Position numbers and translations under genes: made by a program. This document shows, in pieces, positions 24,384 through 35,518 of a stretch of DNA of 64,000 bases. A model generated the notes under the pieces. The model made no database searches. It worked only from the letters and a program-made list of their open reading frames with translations, and was not told the DNA's origin. Source of the DNA: Rhodosorus marinus (lineage: Eukaryota; Rhodophyta; Stylonematophyceae; Stylonematales; Stylonemataceae); the NCBI GenBank assembly GCA_029953675.1, contig JAMWBK010000010.1, positions 744,001 to 808,000 on the forward strand, written 5' to 3'. The number at the start of each line of letters is the position of its first letter. Position 1 is the first letter of the stretch.

Positions 24384-25631
24384 ATGACGGAGGAAGTTCA
24401 TTCTGAGACGAGGATGCCCGAGGAGATGGAAGGTGCCATCCCTATGGACGAGGAAGACGTGGTTTTGGACGAGCAAAACTGCGAAGTTATTGAGCTGAAC
24501 GAAGGTGACGGTGTAAATGATCACGATGATATGGACGAGGATGATGGGGAGGACGGTGAGGGGAGCCTTGACGAGCAGATTGATGACGATGTGGAGCCAG
24601 AAGCTGATGATACCATGATAGATCTGGAAGGGCACACTGAGTCCGTGTTCTGCGTAGTCTCATCACCCTCTGACAATAACGTCGTGGCTAGTGGTGGAGG
24701 CGATGACCGCGCGATTATTCACAACCTGAGGAACAACGAGGTGCAGGCCCAGATTCAGGACTTTGGGGACTCGGTCAGCGCCATTGCATTCAACCAGGAT
24801 GGAAAGCTGGTCGCGTTTGGAGGCATGAATGGAAGGATAGTGGTCGTTGATGTGGCCACCGGGAAGCCAGTTTACGAGCCAGAAGGGCCCGCAGCTTCCG
24901 TTGAATGGCTAGACTTTCACAGCCGCGGCAATTGGCTCATAGGAGGAAGCGCGGATGCTTTTGTGTACATGTGGAACGAGAAAGGAGAGAACGCTATGAT
25001 ATATTCGGGGCACGCGACGATCGTGTCTTGTGGTGGCTTCAGCCCAGACGGCCGCAGCATTGTCACGGGCTCGGAGGATGGCACGGTTCGCATTTGGAAT
25101 CCGAAGACCGGGGAATGTGTTGCCACCAGCGCACCAGCCAATTCAGAAAAGCCCGGCGTTTTATGCATGGATATGATGGACAACATCGCTATCGTGGGCT
25201 ACGAGGATGGGTCTGTTCGACTGGTCAATCTGTCGGATGCCGCCTTCATTGCTTCACTTCCCAGCCACGCTGGGAGCGTTGAGTGCGTCAAGTTTGGGGC
25301 ACCGGGTCTAGTGCCAAAGATATGCGCATCTACTGGGATGGATGGCGTGTTAAGGATCTGGGACATGGACCTGTCGAGAGAGCGCACATCTCTGGTACAT
25401 GGTGCAGGAGTGGTTGCTTGCAGTTGGCACCAGCAGAAACCCGAGCTTATTATCACTGCCAGTGTGGACAGAAAGGTTCACGTCTGGGACGCGAGGAAGG
25501 GGGAGCACGTCGCTGTTTTTATGGGAAATCGGAACACGATTCTGTCCATGGACATTGGCCTCACGGGAGAATATGTCGTGACAGGCAGCGATGATCACCA
25601 TGTGAGAGTATTCAATCTGTACCAGGCCTAA
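24384..25631 (+). CDS. WD40 protein AAMP/Sqt1 (ribosome assembly chaperone family)
   Basis: A single 415-codon exon. The first 75 residues are very acidic (EVIELNEGDGVNDHDDMDED), as in AAMP and yeast Sqt1. About seven WD40 repeats follow, for example LEGHTESVFCVVSSPSDNNV, YSGHATIVSCGGFSPDGRSI with EDGTVRIWNPKTGEC, and the final VTGSDDHHVRVFNLYQA. Sqt1 binds nascent ribosomal protein uL16/Rpl10 and delivers it to the 60S subunit; AAMP was first described in animal cell migration. The acidic N-terminus plus one propeller fits this family better than other WD40 families. A candidate polyadenylation signal AATAAA lies at 25807-25812. The gene is one of only three intronless genes seen here. Confidence 0.82.
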   Translation: MTEEVHSETRMPEEMEGAIPMDEEDVVLDEQNCEVIELNEGDGVNDHDDMDEDDGEDGEGSLDEQIDDDVEPEADDTMIDLEGHTESVFCVVSSPSDNNVVASGGGDDRAIIHNLRNNEVQAQIQDFGDSVSAIAFNQDGKLVAFGGMNGRIVVVDVATGKPVYEPEGPAASVEWLDFHSRGNWLIGGSADAFVYMWNEKGENAMIYSGHATIVSCGGFSPDGRSIVTGSEDGTVRIWNPKTGECVATSAPANSEKPGVLCMDMMDNIAIVGYEDGSVRLVNLSDAAFIASLPSHAGSVECVKFGAPGLVPKICASTGMDGVLRIWDMDLSRERTSLVHGAGVVACSWHQQKPELIITASVDRKVHVWDARKGEHVAVFMGNRNTILSMDIGLTGEYVVTGSDDHHVRVFNLYQA

Positions 25632-25938
25632 TCGCTTTCTGGCCGTACTCGGGAATCGCGTTCTTAGCAACTCGGCGGGTCCGGACAAAAGCGAGACTCG
25701 TCTATCGGATGGGAATCAGCGTGATGGTTTTTTAGCGTTCAATGTACAAAATTGTGTACTTAACATCGTTATCTTAATGTACAGTAGCAGCGATTTCAAC
25801 TCACTTAATAAACTCTTGTAGTGCCCGATGGGGTCCCAAACTTTCCAAAAATGTATCGCCCAGGCAGAAGAGAAAAAAAGTCAATCGCTAAAAGGGCGTC
25901 GCGGTTGCTTGGTTGATCAATGGTGATACCCAAAGTCG
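25632..25938. other. 3' regions of two convergent genes
   Basis: About 300 bp between the AAMP/Sqt1 stop and the flavoprotein stop. AATAAA at 25807-25812 is a possible polyadenylation signal for the plus-strand gene. No coding sequence is seen. Confidence 0.4.
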
Positions 25939-27264
25939 CTACTCGCCCATGCCACGTCCCGCGAGAAAGCCAGTGGTCCACGCTCCTTGAAGGTTGAACC
26001 CTCCAGTAATGCCATCGTAGTCACAGATTTCTCCAGCAAAAAACAAGCCGGGAACAATCTTGCTTTGCATTGTACGCATGTCAATTTCCTTTAAAGGTAT
26101 GCCACCGCTCGTAACGAACTCTTCCTTGAACGCGCCTTTTCCTTCTACCGAAAATCTACACTCGTGAACTTCTTTCGCGAGCTTTCGCATTCCGTCGTTC
26201 TTGAGTTCCGCCCACGGACATTTCTCGTTCACTTCCGCCCTTCGGAGAAGCAACCTCCACAACCTAGCAGGAATGGCGCGGTACGGTGAAGCGCTCCCAA
26301 CCAACCGCTTCTGACCTCTTTGTCTTCGAAGGTCTTCAAACAGATCCAGAGTCTTCGCTTTACTCGTTTCCGGATACCAATCTATGTTCAGCCCCACCTG
26401 GTATCCGAGCTCCTTCAAGATTCTTGCCCCGAACGCGCTCAGTCGAAGTATCGCGGGACCTGAGAAGCCCCAGTGCGTAATGAGAGTCGGGCCTCTCTGC
26501 AGAAGTCCAGAATCTTGCCTCCGACGTCCAGTCCCTTTCGGTAAAACCAAATTCACCACCGTGTTCCCGACACTGACGCCTGCGAGCTCGTGAAGTTCTT
26601 TATCCTTAATCTTGAAAGTGAACAGGCTCGGAATGGGGGAAATAATGCTATGTCCCAACTGCTCCGCCCAGCGATAGCCCAGTTTGGAGGATCCAGTCGC
26701 AATGAGGACCTTGTCACAGTTCTCTGTAACCGGCGTTCCAGCTGCGCTTTTGAACACCACGCTGAATGGATTCTTGCCATTCCCAGTGGAGATATCTGTT
26801 ACTTTCGTTGATGCCGTCATCTGGACCCCGGATTCTCTGGCTGCTCGAACCAGAGCGTCCACGATCGTTGAGGAATCATCAGTAACTGGAAACATTCTTC
26901 CATCTTCTTCAGTCTTCAACTCGACGCCGCGGTTCTTGAACCATTCCACAGTATCGGCAGCATCAAATCCAGAAAAGGGTCCCCTCAGCTCCCTCCTGCC
27001 TCTTGGATATCCTCCTGACAGTGTCTCATGATTGAATGCAGCATGAGTCGTATTGCACCTTCCTCCACCGCTAATCCTTACCTTGTCCAAAAACTCCTTT
27101 CCGCCCTCCACGATTTTCACCCTCGCCTTCCCCCGCGCGGCACATTCTATCGCCGCGAAGAAACCAGCGGCCCCTCCACCCACGACGATCACCTTGTTCT
27201 CCGCAGAAATTCGGGATCTTATCCTCTTCGGATCCCAAACATTCAGTACAAAGGATACCATCAT
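25939..27264 (-). CDS. HI0933/YhiN-family FAD-dependent oxidoreductase
   Basis: A single 441-codon exon. The Rossmann FAD motif is KVIVVGGGAAGFFAAIECAA near residue 24, followed by the family signature VRISGGGRCNTTHAAFN. Further on are THWGFSGPAILRLSAFGARI and the C-terminal PGLFFAGEICDYDGITGGFN with LQGAWTTGFLAGRGMG. The family (also called BaiN-like) is widespread in bacteria and in plastid-bearing eukaryotes; its reaction in most organisms is unknown. Two ATGs (27264 and 27261) start the frame; a short N-terminal extension of about 22 residues precedes the FAD motif and is not a clear transit peptide. Lack of introns in an intron-rich neighbourhood and the bacterial-type family fit transfer from an endosymbiont or another bacterium. 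Confidence 0.88.
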   Translation of the reverse strand: MMVSFVLNVWDPKRIRSRISAENKVIVVGGGAAGFFAAIECAARGKARVKIVEGGKEFLDKVRISGGGRCNTTHAAFNHETLSGGYPRGRRELRGPFSGFDAADTVEWFKNRGVELKTEEDGRMFPVTDDSSTIVDALVRAARESGVQMTASTKVTDISTGNGKNPFSVVFKSAAGTPVTENCDKVLIATGSSKLGYRWAEQLGHSIISPIPSLFTFKIKDKELHELAGVSVGNTVVNLVLPKGTGRRRQDSGLLQRGPTLITHWGFSGPAILRLSAFGARILKELGYQVGLNIDWYPETSKAKTLDLFEDLRRQRGQKRLVGSASPYRAIPARLWRLLLRRAEVNEKCPWAELKNDGMRKLAKEVHECRFSVEGKGAFKEEFVTSGGIPLKEIDMRTMQSKIVPGLFFAGEICDYDGITGGFNLQGAWTTGFLAGRGMGE

Positions 27265-27314
27265 CTGCTAACCCATGCCTAGTGAACACCCAAGAGCGGC
27301 CACCGTTCCGACTT

Positions 27315-27362
27315 TCTGCCCCATCCCCACTTCTGCCCCATCCCCACTTCTGCCTCATCCCC
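27315..27362. repeat. 17-bp tandem repeat, about 2.8 copies
   Basis: The unit TTCTGCCCCATCCCCAC is repeated twice exactly and a third time with one change and truncation. It lies just upstream of the minus-strand flavoprotein start, in its probable promoter. Confidence 0.85.
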
Positions 27363-29225
27363 ATAGACGTCGTTCAGCTGGGGTTTCTTCTGATTTAGGA
27401 CCTGCGCCCGATAGAATACTGGGTCTGATTTCCATAATATTTAGAGCATTTTCTGCTGATTATGAAAATACTGGACCTGAACTAAAAAATAAACGTTCTA
27501 AAAACACTGGCTCGTTCTTTATCTGTGCGATATTCAATCAACAAAAACGCTATTGATTAGATCGCAATCATTCACATAGCTTTGGTTTGAGTGCTCAAAC
27601 AAGTTCACGACAGAGGCTATCCAATATGAGCTAGCCAGGCGTGGAACGCGCATGGGGGTCAAGACTCAATTCTAACTTCTGCAGAGACAAGACTCCACGA
27701 GTATCGCAGGCTTGTATACCCTGACGAAATGGAAAGAAGGTCTCTGCTGGAATCTGGTTAGAAGCACGAACTTCCAGTTGCATCAATTCTTTTTTTTCCC
27801 GGATCGCCAGCTTTGGAGAGCAGCTCTGGGGCTTGCCACGCTGTTGGTGCTTGGTTGAATGCCTGGGAATGGTAGGAGAACCCAGCATCGATGTGGTGGC
27901 ATGAGGCCTGCTCATGGAGTTGAGAGTAGCTACCGCTGTGGTTCGGGAATATTCCATAAGAGAACCCCCGGGTCACAAGCTCTGACTGAGATGATAGTGT
28001 GTACGAACGCATGGCTGTTTCTGGTTGTAACCTGCCATGGTTCTTGCGTAGATACATCTGAAATGGTCATGAGTGATTCCCTGGTTGCCAAGGATCCCGG
28101 AACCGGACTTCACCTATAGCTCAGGTAGTGCAGGTAATTGATTGAACGAAAGTATTTTGATTGATAACAATCCAGCCTTGTACGAACAATCATGTTCGTA
28201 CAGGGTCCTGGGAACTACTATTGAGTACAATGCACTCGATCCTTTCTGTTTGCTGGTACTTATTTTGCACTATCTCCGTTGACTTGTGATCGGCAGACAT
28301 CCCAACCCCATCCCCGGGGGCGTATCTTTCGACTTAGTAAAAAACTTTTCTAAAACTAGCTCAATTAGTCTAAATCAGGAATGATCTGAGCGGCAGTCCA
28401 TTTGACATACTCGGCCTATAAACTCTATGTAAATATCTATGTTATTCAATATCGGAACGCATGTTGGCGTGCTTCAGTGGTCGAGCCTTTCCGGGGATTT
28501 TTACGGAAACGGTGATGAAATTGTTGGAGAATGTGATTCGGGCTTTCCCATCTATTTTGTTCCGCCATACGTTAAAATCGGTATTCATGAGTTTTGAAAA
28601 GTTAACTACACCCACCCACCCACCCCATAAGAAAAAACACTTAGGACCAAAAAACGAATTTCCAAAAAATTGCAACGATCGAGCCAGGCTCAGAGACTTA
28701 CGACAAATCCTAGTCACAATTTTGAAAAAAACCAAAAAAACCATCCCCACGACGAATAACAACAAGAAATGCCTCTCATTCAAAGAACATCCTCCCACCC
28801 CCTAAACACTAAACCTCCCAAAGTCAAAAAGCGTCTATTCAAGGGGTATCCCAAGCACCAACAGAAATCTACGCCTTTTCGTAACCCCGATTCTAAAGTG
28901 AAAAGGCAATGAAGCTATCCCCCCCCCCAAAAAAACACGAGATAAATCCTAGAAGACAGCCTGTCGTACTTCATTTTTTCATTTGTGTATTAAATCTATA
29001 TGGTTCCCTATCTCCGATTTTTTTTGATCAGCCTTTTCCTCTTCAAACCATATCGATGCTAAACAGAGGAGGGGGTCTTGCTTAGGGGTCTTTCCTTATT
29101 GGGCGAAACGGTTTACAAAGAGATTTCGTGACCCTTTTTTTGAGTAGGACTTTAAACGGTTTCTTAAAATTTGAGAGGGAGTTTGGAGAGGGTGAGAAGT
29201 GAAGGAGAAGGGGGAGGGGGGATTG

Positions 29226-29227
<2 letters not shown>

Positions 29228-29295
<68 letters not shown>
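29228..29295. repeat. (GA)n microsatellite
   Basis: An uninterrupted GA dinucleotide run of about 68 bp inside a longer purine-rich tract (29175-29300). It lies about 630 bp upstream of the septin start codon. Open frames crossing it (RERERE or SLSLSL) are artefacts of the repeat. Confidence 0.97.
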
Positions 29296-29298
<3 letters not shown>

Positions 29299-29926
29299 GG
29301 TTCGTTGAAATCGAATTTTTTTGGTGGGGGTTCGTTTGGATTGAGGTGGTAAAAAGAACAAAAATTACTGGTATTGAAAAGGTCTGAGTGGATTGGGGCT
29401 GGTGGGCCATGGGATTACAGAGTTGAGATCTTTGGAAAGGCGGTTTTTGGGTGGGGGTTGTGTTGGTATGTGAGACTGTTTGTTTGTTTTGGTTTTAGGT
29501 TTTTTGCGGGGAGGAGCGGGTGGGGGTGGGGGTGGCTGGTTAGGGTTTTGGGTGATTGTGGATTGGATGGTTTTTGTCTGGGTTTGTTTGGGAGGGAGTA
29601 AGTTGTAGGTTTGGGGTTTGCAGGTTTGGGGGTAGGTAGATACAAAATAGAAGAAGTAAGGAGGACGATTTAACGAAGAACAGGACGGCGTCTTTTTATT
29701 TTCAAAAGGGGGACTGTTTCGGGGGAAGAGGTATGTCCGCGGGTGGCGAGGTGAGGTGGTGTTTTTCTTTTTTCTCTCTGCTTGCGATTGCTCACGGCGG
29801 ATTTGGCTGGCTTGCCGTTCCATCGTTTAGTTAGGCGGGATGTTCTATCCTCTATTCGCCACTTTCGCTGATTTCTGGTTTTGGTTCTTTTTTCGCTCCC
29901 CCCTTTTTTTTTCTTGGAAGAACGGA

Positions 29927-31132
29927 ATGGCTGGTTCAACTGCAATTGTAGCTGCTTCAGCATCCAAGTACCCTGAGCTGAGTGGTGTACGGGATGGACT
30001 CCTCAATCAACGCCTGGCTGAGCTCAACCGTAAGGGTGAGAGTATTTCAGTTATGGTGGTGGGTGATTGCGGGCTTGGGAAGTCCACGCTTCTCTCCAAC
30101 CTGTTCGCAAAGCGCACATCCTACGAGCATAAAATGGAACCAACTAAGCGCGGAATCAGGGACTCTGTGGAGACTTTGGAAATTGAAGGGGTTCCTTTCA
30201 AAGTGAGGTTGATAGACACACCGGGATACGGTGACTATCCCAACCTGAACAAACATTTCAAGTCGATCACCAAATACCTGGACCAAGAAATGGTTGAAAT
30301 GTACAAAAGAGAAAAATCCCCCACTGTACTTTCTGCCTTCAGCTGGGTCATCGAGGGTATCGACGTTCTCCTCTATTTCATATCTCCCCATCGATTGAAG
30401 CAGGTGAGTCCAACCTCGTGCCTTCTAAAACCGAGCACGGTTTTGCATGATTCCTACTGTGCTAGCCTTCTAATATGCCCGAAATTCGCCGTAGGTCGAT
30501 ATCGATCTTCTAAAGAAGCTCTCCGGCAAGGTGACAATCATTCCGGTCCTCGCAAAAGCTGATACCATGACTCCGAAGGAGTGTCAGGACTTCAAGAGAG
30601 CGGTAATGGACGCAATCGATAGGGAGTCCATTAAAATATTCCACGAGCCCTTTGCTGTGATCTCCTCGGAGAACAGCCATGACAGTACTAGTATGCCCTT
30701 GCTCCGTCGCCAGTGTGGAATTCTTTCGCCTTTCTGATCCTGGGCAAACGCTAATGCTGTCTTGATTTTCTTCTCAATGCTACAGCTTCTCGGTCTTCCG
30801 GAAGAACCTACCCCTGGGGAACTGCTGAATCTGAGAACGAAGAGTTTTCGGACCTGCCAGCACTTCGCCGATGCCTAGTGTACGATGGACTCACGGGCTT
30901 GCACTCAGAGAAGGTGAAGATTTACGAGGAGTACCGAAAAAAGCAATTGAGAGGCCTTCGACCCTTACGCAGAATGCTCAGGCTTGCCGTGAGGACAGCG
31001 ATTCAGGTCGGAGTAGTTGCACTCATCTTCCCATATGCCAAGGAGGCTTTTGTTGAGTGGCGGGACAATGAGGAAGAGGAGAGGAACACAAAGCAGAATG
31101 ATAGATACAGGAGGTCGAGGTGGAATAGCTAG
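29927..31132 (+). CDS. Septin
   Basis: Three exons (29927-30403, 30495-30690, 30786-31132) encode 339 residues. The septin GTPase motifs are G1 VVGDCGLGKST, G3 VRLIDTPGYGD and G4 LAKADTMT. The septin-unique part has SGRTYPWGTAESENEEFSDL followed by SEKVKIYEEYRKKQL. After the GTPase domain there is no coiled coil; instead a helix RMLRLAVRTAIQVGVVALIF is hydrophobic enough to be membrane-inserted or amphipathic, and the end is charged. Septins form filaments at membranes and division sites in fungi, animals and some algae; they are absent from land plants. The plus-strand gene is convergent with BCKDHB (stops 258 bp apart). Confidence 0.9.
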
Positions 31133-31390
31133 TGAACACGGAGGTGGATTGAGAAAGAAACAAGCCAGCTTATCCGCATCAGGTGGCTGGCGTTTCTCGG
31201 TTTTTTGGGTCTTGAATTTGACTTGCTTTTTGGTCTTGCGCTTTCCGGATGACATGTTCTCCTTACGGGGCGTGGTTACATCGATGGGCGCATGGGTATT
31301 CTGCTTTGTGTGATTTTCTAGTACACAAGAAGTTAAAACCAAAAAGATTTGCTAGAGCTAGAGAAGGATAGAATTTGGTCTCCCTCCGGT

Positions 31391-32660
31391 TCAAGCTGCG
31401 ACAAGGTCGAATACTGCCTCGACGCATCTCCACTTGTTCGGTAAATAGTACTTCTCGTGCACGAGTGGGAACGGCGTGTCGAATCCGCAGATGCGTCGAA
31501 CTGGGGCTTCCAGGTTATAGAAGCAGTGCTCCTGAAGATCATACCAACGATTTAGGTTGTTAGGTGGTCACGGAAACGAAACCTGTCAAACGGCATTCTC
31601 GTACCTGAATTGTGGCGGCTACTTCAGCACCGAATCCATTAGTTATCGGTGCCTCATGGCTTACGATGGCTTTTCCAGTTCGCTTCACTGATTCCACGAC
31701 AGTTTCAGCGTCCCAAGGTAACAGGGAAACCAAATCGATAACTTCGCAGGAAACCCCTTTTGCCTCAGCGAGTTGAGCTGTCTCCATCAGGACGTTGACC
31801 TGTGCTCCCCAGCCGATCAGAGTTACATCCTTTCCCGGTCGTACAACCTCTGCTGTTTCCAGGGGGATCTGTGAAGTCATCAAATCGCTCGTAGAGTAAG
31901 TCTTCTTGTTGGACGACACTGTAGGTTTTAGAAAGGACTGTATTACCGTGTAGTCCTCAACTGGAACTTCTGCGACCACCGAGCGATAGAGTATCTTCGG
32001 TTCGAAAAATATGACTGGGTTGGGGTCCCGTATTGAGGACAGCAGGAGGCCCTTGGCCCGAATTGGATCACGCGGCATTACAACCTTCAGCCCAGGGGTA
32101 TGACAGAAGTAGGCCTCTGGGGATTGAGAATGATAGTGTCCGCCGTGGCCTACTGCTCCGCACGGAGCTCGTATTGTCAATCCTCCGACGTTGAACATTC
32201 CGCCTGATCGATATCGGTATTTGGCAGCCTCGTTCACAATCTGGTCGAAGGCGGGGTAAATATAGTCCGCAAACTGAATCTCTGCGACTGCTGTACAGTT
32301 CATAGCTGCGTATCCAATAGCAAAACCAACAATTCCTTGCTCCGAAAGTGGAGTATTGAACACTCGGTTGCGACCGAACTGCTCTCGGAGCTCTGACGTA
32401 CACCTACTCGTTCGCGCGCATGGCAGGGTCAGTAGGTGCGCACGACTGCAGGAAATTGGCTTGCTCAATGACAGGCATAGAGCTCACCTGAACACTCCAC
32501 CGAATGCAACGTCCTCTCCGAATACGATTGACGAGTCATCCTTCTTCAAAGTAATTCTAAGAGCATCGTTGACGGCCGCGCACAAGTTCATACGCTTCGT
32601 TGCCGTAACGGCCTCCGGCACGGAGCTCAGTTTTCTGAGAAATTGCAAGCTCTTCCCCAT
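31391..32660 (-). CDS. BCKDHB: 2-oxoisovalerate dehydrogenase E1 beta subunit (BCKDHB)
   Basis: Four exons (32660-32488, 32403-31947, 31868-31605, 31531-31391) give 344 residues. Conserved blocks include [16 protein letters not shown] (across intron 1), [58 protein letters not shown] and [15 protein letters not shown]. The last exon reads [21 protein letters not shown] 78-nt intron (31869-31946) has no stop and keeps frame; removing it restores the family spacing between VPVEDYT and IPLETAEVV. These features match the branched-chain rather than the pyruvate dehydrogenase beta chain. It works in mitochondria with E1 alpha, E2 and E3 in Val, Leu and Ile breakdown. The start at ATG 32660 gives a short leader ([17 protein letters not shown]), plausible as a mitochondrial presequence. 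Confidence 0.92.
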
Positions 32661-35518
32661 CGTCACGCATTATACAATATTTCTCGCGAGCTCGTCCTCT
32701 GCGAGCATACCGTCGTCTCTTCTTTCCCAGCATATTGTTATCCCAATCAAGACAACTGCCAACGTATGTAATGCGGAACCGGGTTGGCCTCCAACCGACT
32801 ATGGCATGGAAGCATCGGATTTTCAGATTTCGGTGCTCAACTAGTGCGAACTGCGGTGCAATACGGACGGTGAAGCTTCTTTGAGTTCTCAGCTAAGCTA
32901 TTCATGTTGGAGCCTTGCGCTTCGCGCAGAGGACCTGCGGTTCGACCCTCCAGTCATTGGGCAAACTACTTCACCATGGAAGAACTCATTTTTCCACGTG
33001 TTTTCCAACAACGTCCTCGTGAGGAATGTAAACATTCCGAACTGGAAGGCGACTTGCACAAGTACTAGGGGTAGGGGCTGACTACCTAGTCGACAAACTG
33101 AAATCTTCAATTCAGTTGGGATCTGTTCCGACGTAGACTCGGAAAAGACATGCCATGTCATGTCAACTTCAACGAGACAAATCTCTACTCAAGCCGGGAA
33201 AAAAAAGCATATACTGACAGGTGTTATTCTTCAATTAGCTAATTTTACACGGAAAATAACTAGTACATACTAAGTACCGAAATAATTCCCCAATATTTAA
33301 ATATCGTGATACTTGGAAATCTCATCGGACACGCGTAAGCTTTTATTAGTTTAACGGAGCACGAGAGAATTTCAAGTCTAAATTTTTGGATTCTTATCAG
33401 TTGCTGCATCTAGTACATCCTACTAAGCGGTAAATAATTATCCAATATTTAAATACACAAATACTAGGAAATTTTTGAGGACACGCGTAGTTGTTTTATT
33501 AGTTTATAAGAACGGGTAGAATTTCAATTCTAATTTTTTGGATTCTTGGCGGAGAGGCAAGATAATCCATGTTTTTATCACAATACAAATGTTATGGTAC
33601 TTTTTTTTGCTTCGACATCGCAATTGTCCTTGTTTTCCAATCAAATCAATTTGTAGGCGGATTTGTGGGTAATAAGTACACTCTGCATGCATTCGAAAGG
33701 ACAAATACGCCAATGGTTGGGGAGGTCCGTTGAAATGCAAGTAGCTGATTGAATGGCCCAGAATAGTTGAATTTTGGTTCAAATGCATTTGAAAACTGGT
33801 TTTCGTGGCTGTATGTTTTCAAGAAGCCAAATTTTGGGACAGGGACATGGTTTAGAGCATGGGTGTGTTGATACTTCATTTCCAAGTATGCGTAGCTGGC
33901 TGGCATGCGACTGATGGGTTGATGCATGATACCATGATTCCTGGAGCCCAGCTTCGGACTATGATGGGTCGGTGCTCGATGAACTTCAGACATGGACGCA
34001 ACCAAAGGGGAATCGTATTTCATTTTTTGCGGCGACGTGAGCCGACGTTTGGACCTCAAGAATAGAGTTCTCGAGTACGCTGTCGGCTTGACTGACAATC
34101 ATAGAAGAATGTACTGTGAGGCATGTGAACAGCAAAACGCTCCCACTTGTGAGCCTATCGCGAGCACGTGGTGTTCAGCTTGTGAATTTCTTCAGCACAG
34201 GGCCGATCATTGGAGGTAGTGGTCAAGTGGAACTCATAGGGTTACATAGTGCCTAATTCACAACTTATTTGTACAGATGAGACCAGCTATGTTCCAGAAA
34301 TCCTCTGTTCTCAAATCGGCACCTGCTGAGACAAGTCAATGTCATGCTGGAAAGGGGCTTAGAAGCGGGTTGCGCGACTGTTGAAGTAGTTTCCAGGAAA
34401 TACTATGCTGTACAGTAATAGATAACGTACGAGATTCTCAGAATGTACCTTGTGACCATCGCACGTGGTTTGGGTGCGTGCAGTAGAACTCGTGTCCACC
34501 TCGCGACCCGAAATTGATTTGGGCTAGGTTCTCTAAGAGATGTTCGAAAATATGCCCAGGAACTCGAATACGTGACTCATAAAATTGGCAGCGACAGCGT
34601 TGTGCGGACTGTTACAATATTAAATCCAAAATTTCCGTTGTGAAAGGCTCTGCATAGCGGTGCTTTCAGTCAGGCATCAGTTAAACGCGGGTAGGATCCC
34701 AAAGCGGTGAATGGATTCATGTCATATGACGCTTGCAACTACCTCGTCGAAATAACTTTTTTACTAAATAATTGTTCGTCATCCGTACATCTACATTATC
34801 AAAATATTTAGATACAATGTACTTCTTGAAAATCAAAACTAAAACCAAAGTAAATACCCTTTCGACACAGTAATTGGTAGAACCTTCCTAGTCCAATCCG
34901 AATCGTATCTGCTCAATAAAATTAATAGATAAATTCAATACCCTAAAGCGCTCTATTCAGCCAGCATTCTGCTATTCACCTGAAGCTCACTTTTTTAATC
35001 CATAATAGCCAAGAATGAGAGAAATAGATCCGTAAACAAACATTGTGATGTCGTCGCGATGATATATATGAAATATCGCGGACCAAAATATCCTATAAAA
35101 AAATTTAATTTAAGGAGCTTCGACGGGCGGGGGGAGATCTGCCGGCTTTTGTTTTTAATATTTTTTCCCGAAAGTGGTGACAGCCGCCAGTGGCACCTCA
35201 GCGAGATTTCCCACGAACGGTACGAGCACAGGATAAATATGTTTCTGAAAAGTTTTTAGATAGATACTATGTTGTACTATTGTACTAGAAGATTCAGGCT
35301 GGTGAGTAGAGGGGTGAGTAGACGCTGTTCAGGAGCGCATTGGGGTTAGGGACGTAGAGATTGGGTTGTGGGCGAGGTTGGTTTGGCCTACGTCGACTGA
35401 TCTGATCTGTTTTTGTGAGGAGAGTGGTGCACGAGTTTGTTTTTCCGGGAGGCACTTGAGCTCAGTCTCGGCTTTTCCGTTTTTATTGTTTCTTTAGCGT
35501 AAGTGTTTGGGCCGTGTG
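32661..35518. other. 2.9-kb intergenic region with AT-rich repeats
   Basis: The left end should be the BCKDHB promoter. Two diverged direct repeats of about 140 bp lie at 33261-33400 and 33411-33550. A 150-residue minus frame (33646-34098) has no recognised domain. AT-rich DNA returns at about 34740-35120. The final 250 bp should be the promoter and 5' UTR of the bilin reductase gene. No tRNA gene could be folded by eye. Confidence 0.4.
33261..33550. repeat. Two diverged ~140-bp direct repeats
   Basis: Copy 1 (33261-33400) and copy 2 (33411-33550) both start TAGTACAT, share CCAATATTTAAATA, then GACACGCGTA, TTTTATTAGTTTA and TTTTTGGATTCTT in the same order and spacing. They are AT-rich and separated by 10 bp. 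Confidence 0.8.

Larger units (their letters stand above)
27265..29926. other. 2.7-kb intergenic region with simple repeats
   Basis: Contents: a 17-bp tandem repeat at about 27315-27362; two overlapping minus-strand frames at 27631-28057 of unknown meaning; a hairpin at 28176-28205; A-rich and C-rich tracts at 28600-28940; a (GA)n microsatellite at 29228-29295; and a G/T-rich tract at 29430-29640. The final 250 bp should be the septin promoter and 5' UTR. No exon could be supported. Confidence 0.4.

Noticed and set aside
27631-28057. Two overlapping minus-strand ORFs of about 100 codons
   Set aside because: Different frames, low similarity to anything known, and no splice structure; may be chance or decayed sequence.
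29096-29410. Ser-Leu and Arg-Glu repeat ORFs
   Set aside because: They are translations of the (GA)n microsatellite.
32900-32975. tRNA-like B-box string (GGTTCGACCC) near 32940
   Set aside because: No matching A box or acceptor stem could be paired by eye at the right distances, so no tRNA is called.
33646-34098. 150-codon minus-strand ORF
   Set aside because: His/Pro/Tyr-rich with no domain, situated in repeat-bearing intergenic DNA; no evidence for introns or conservation.
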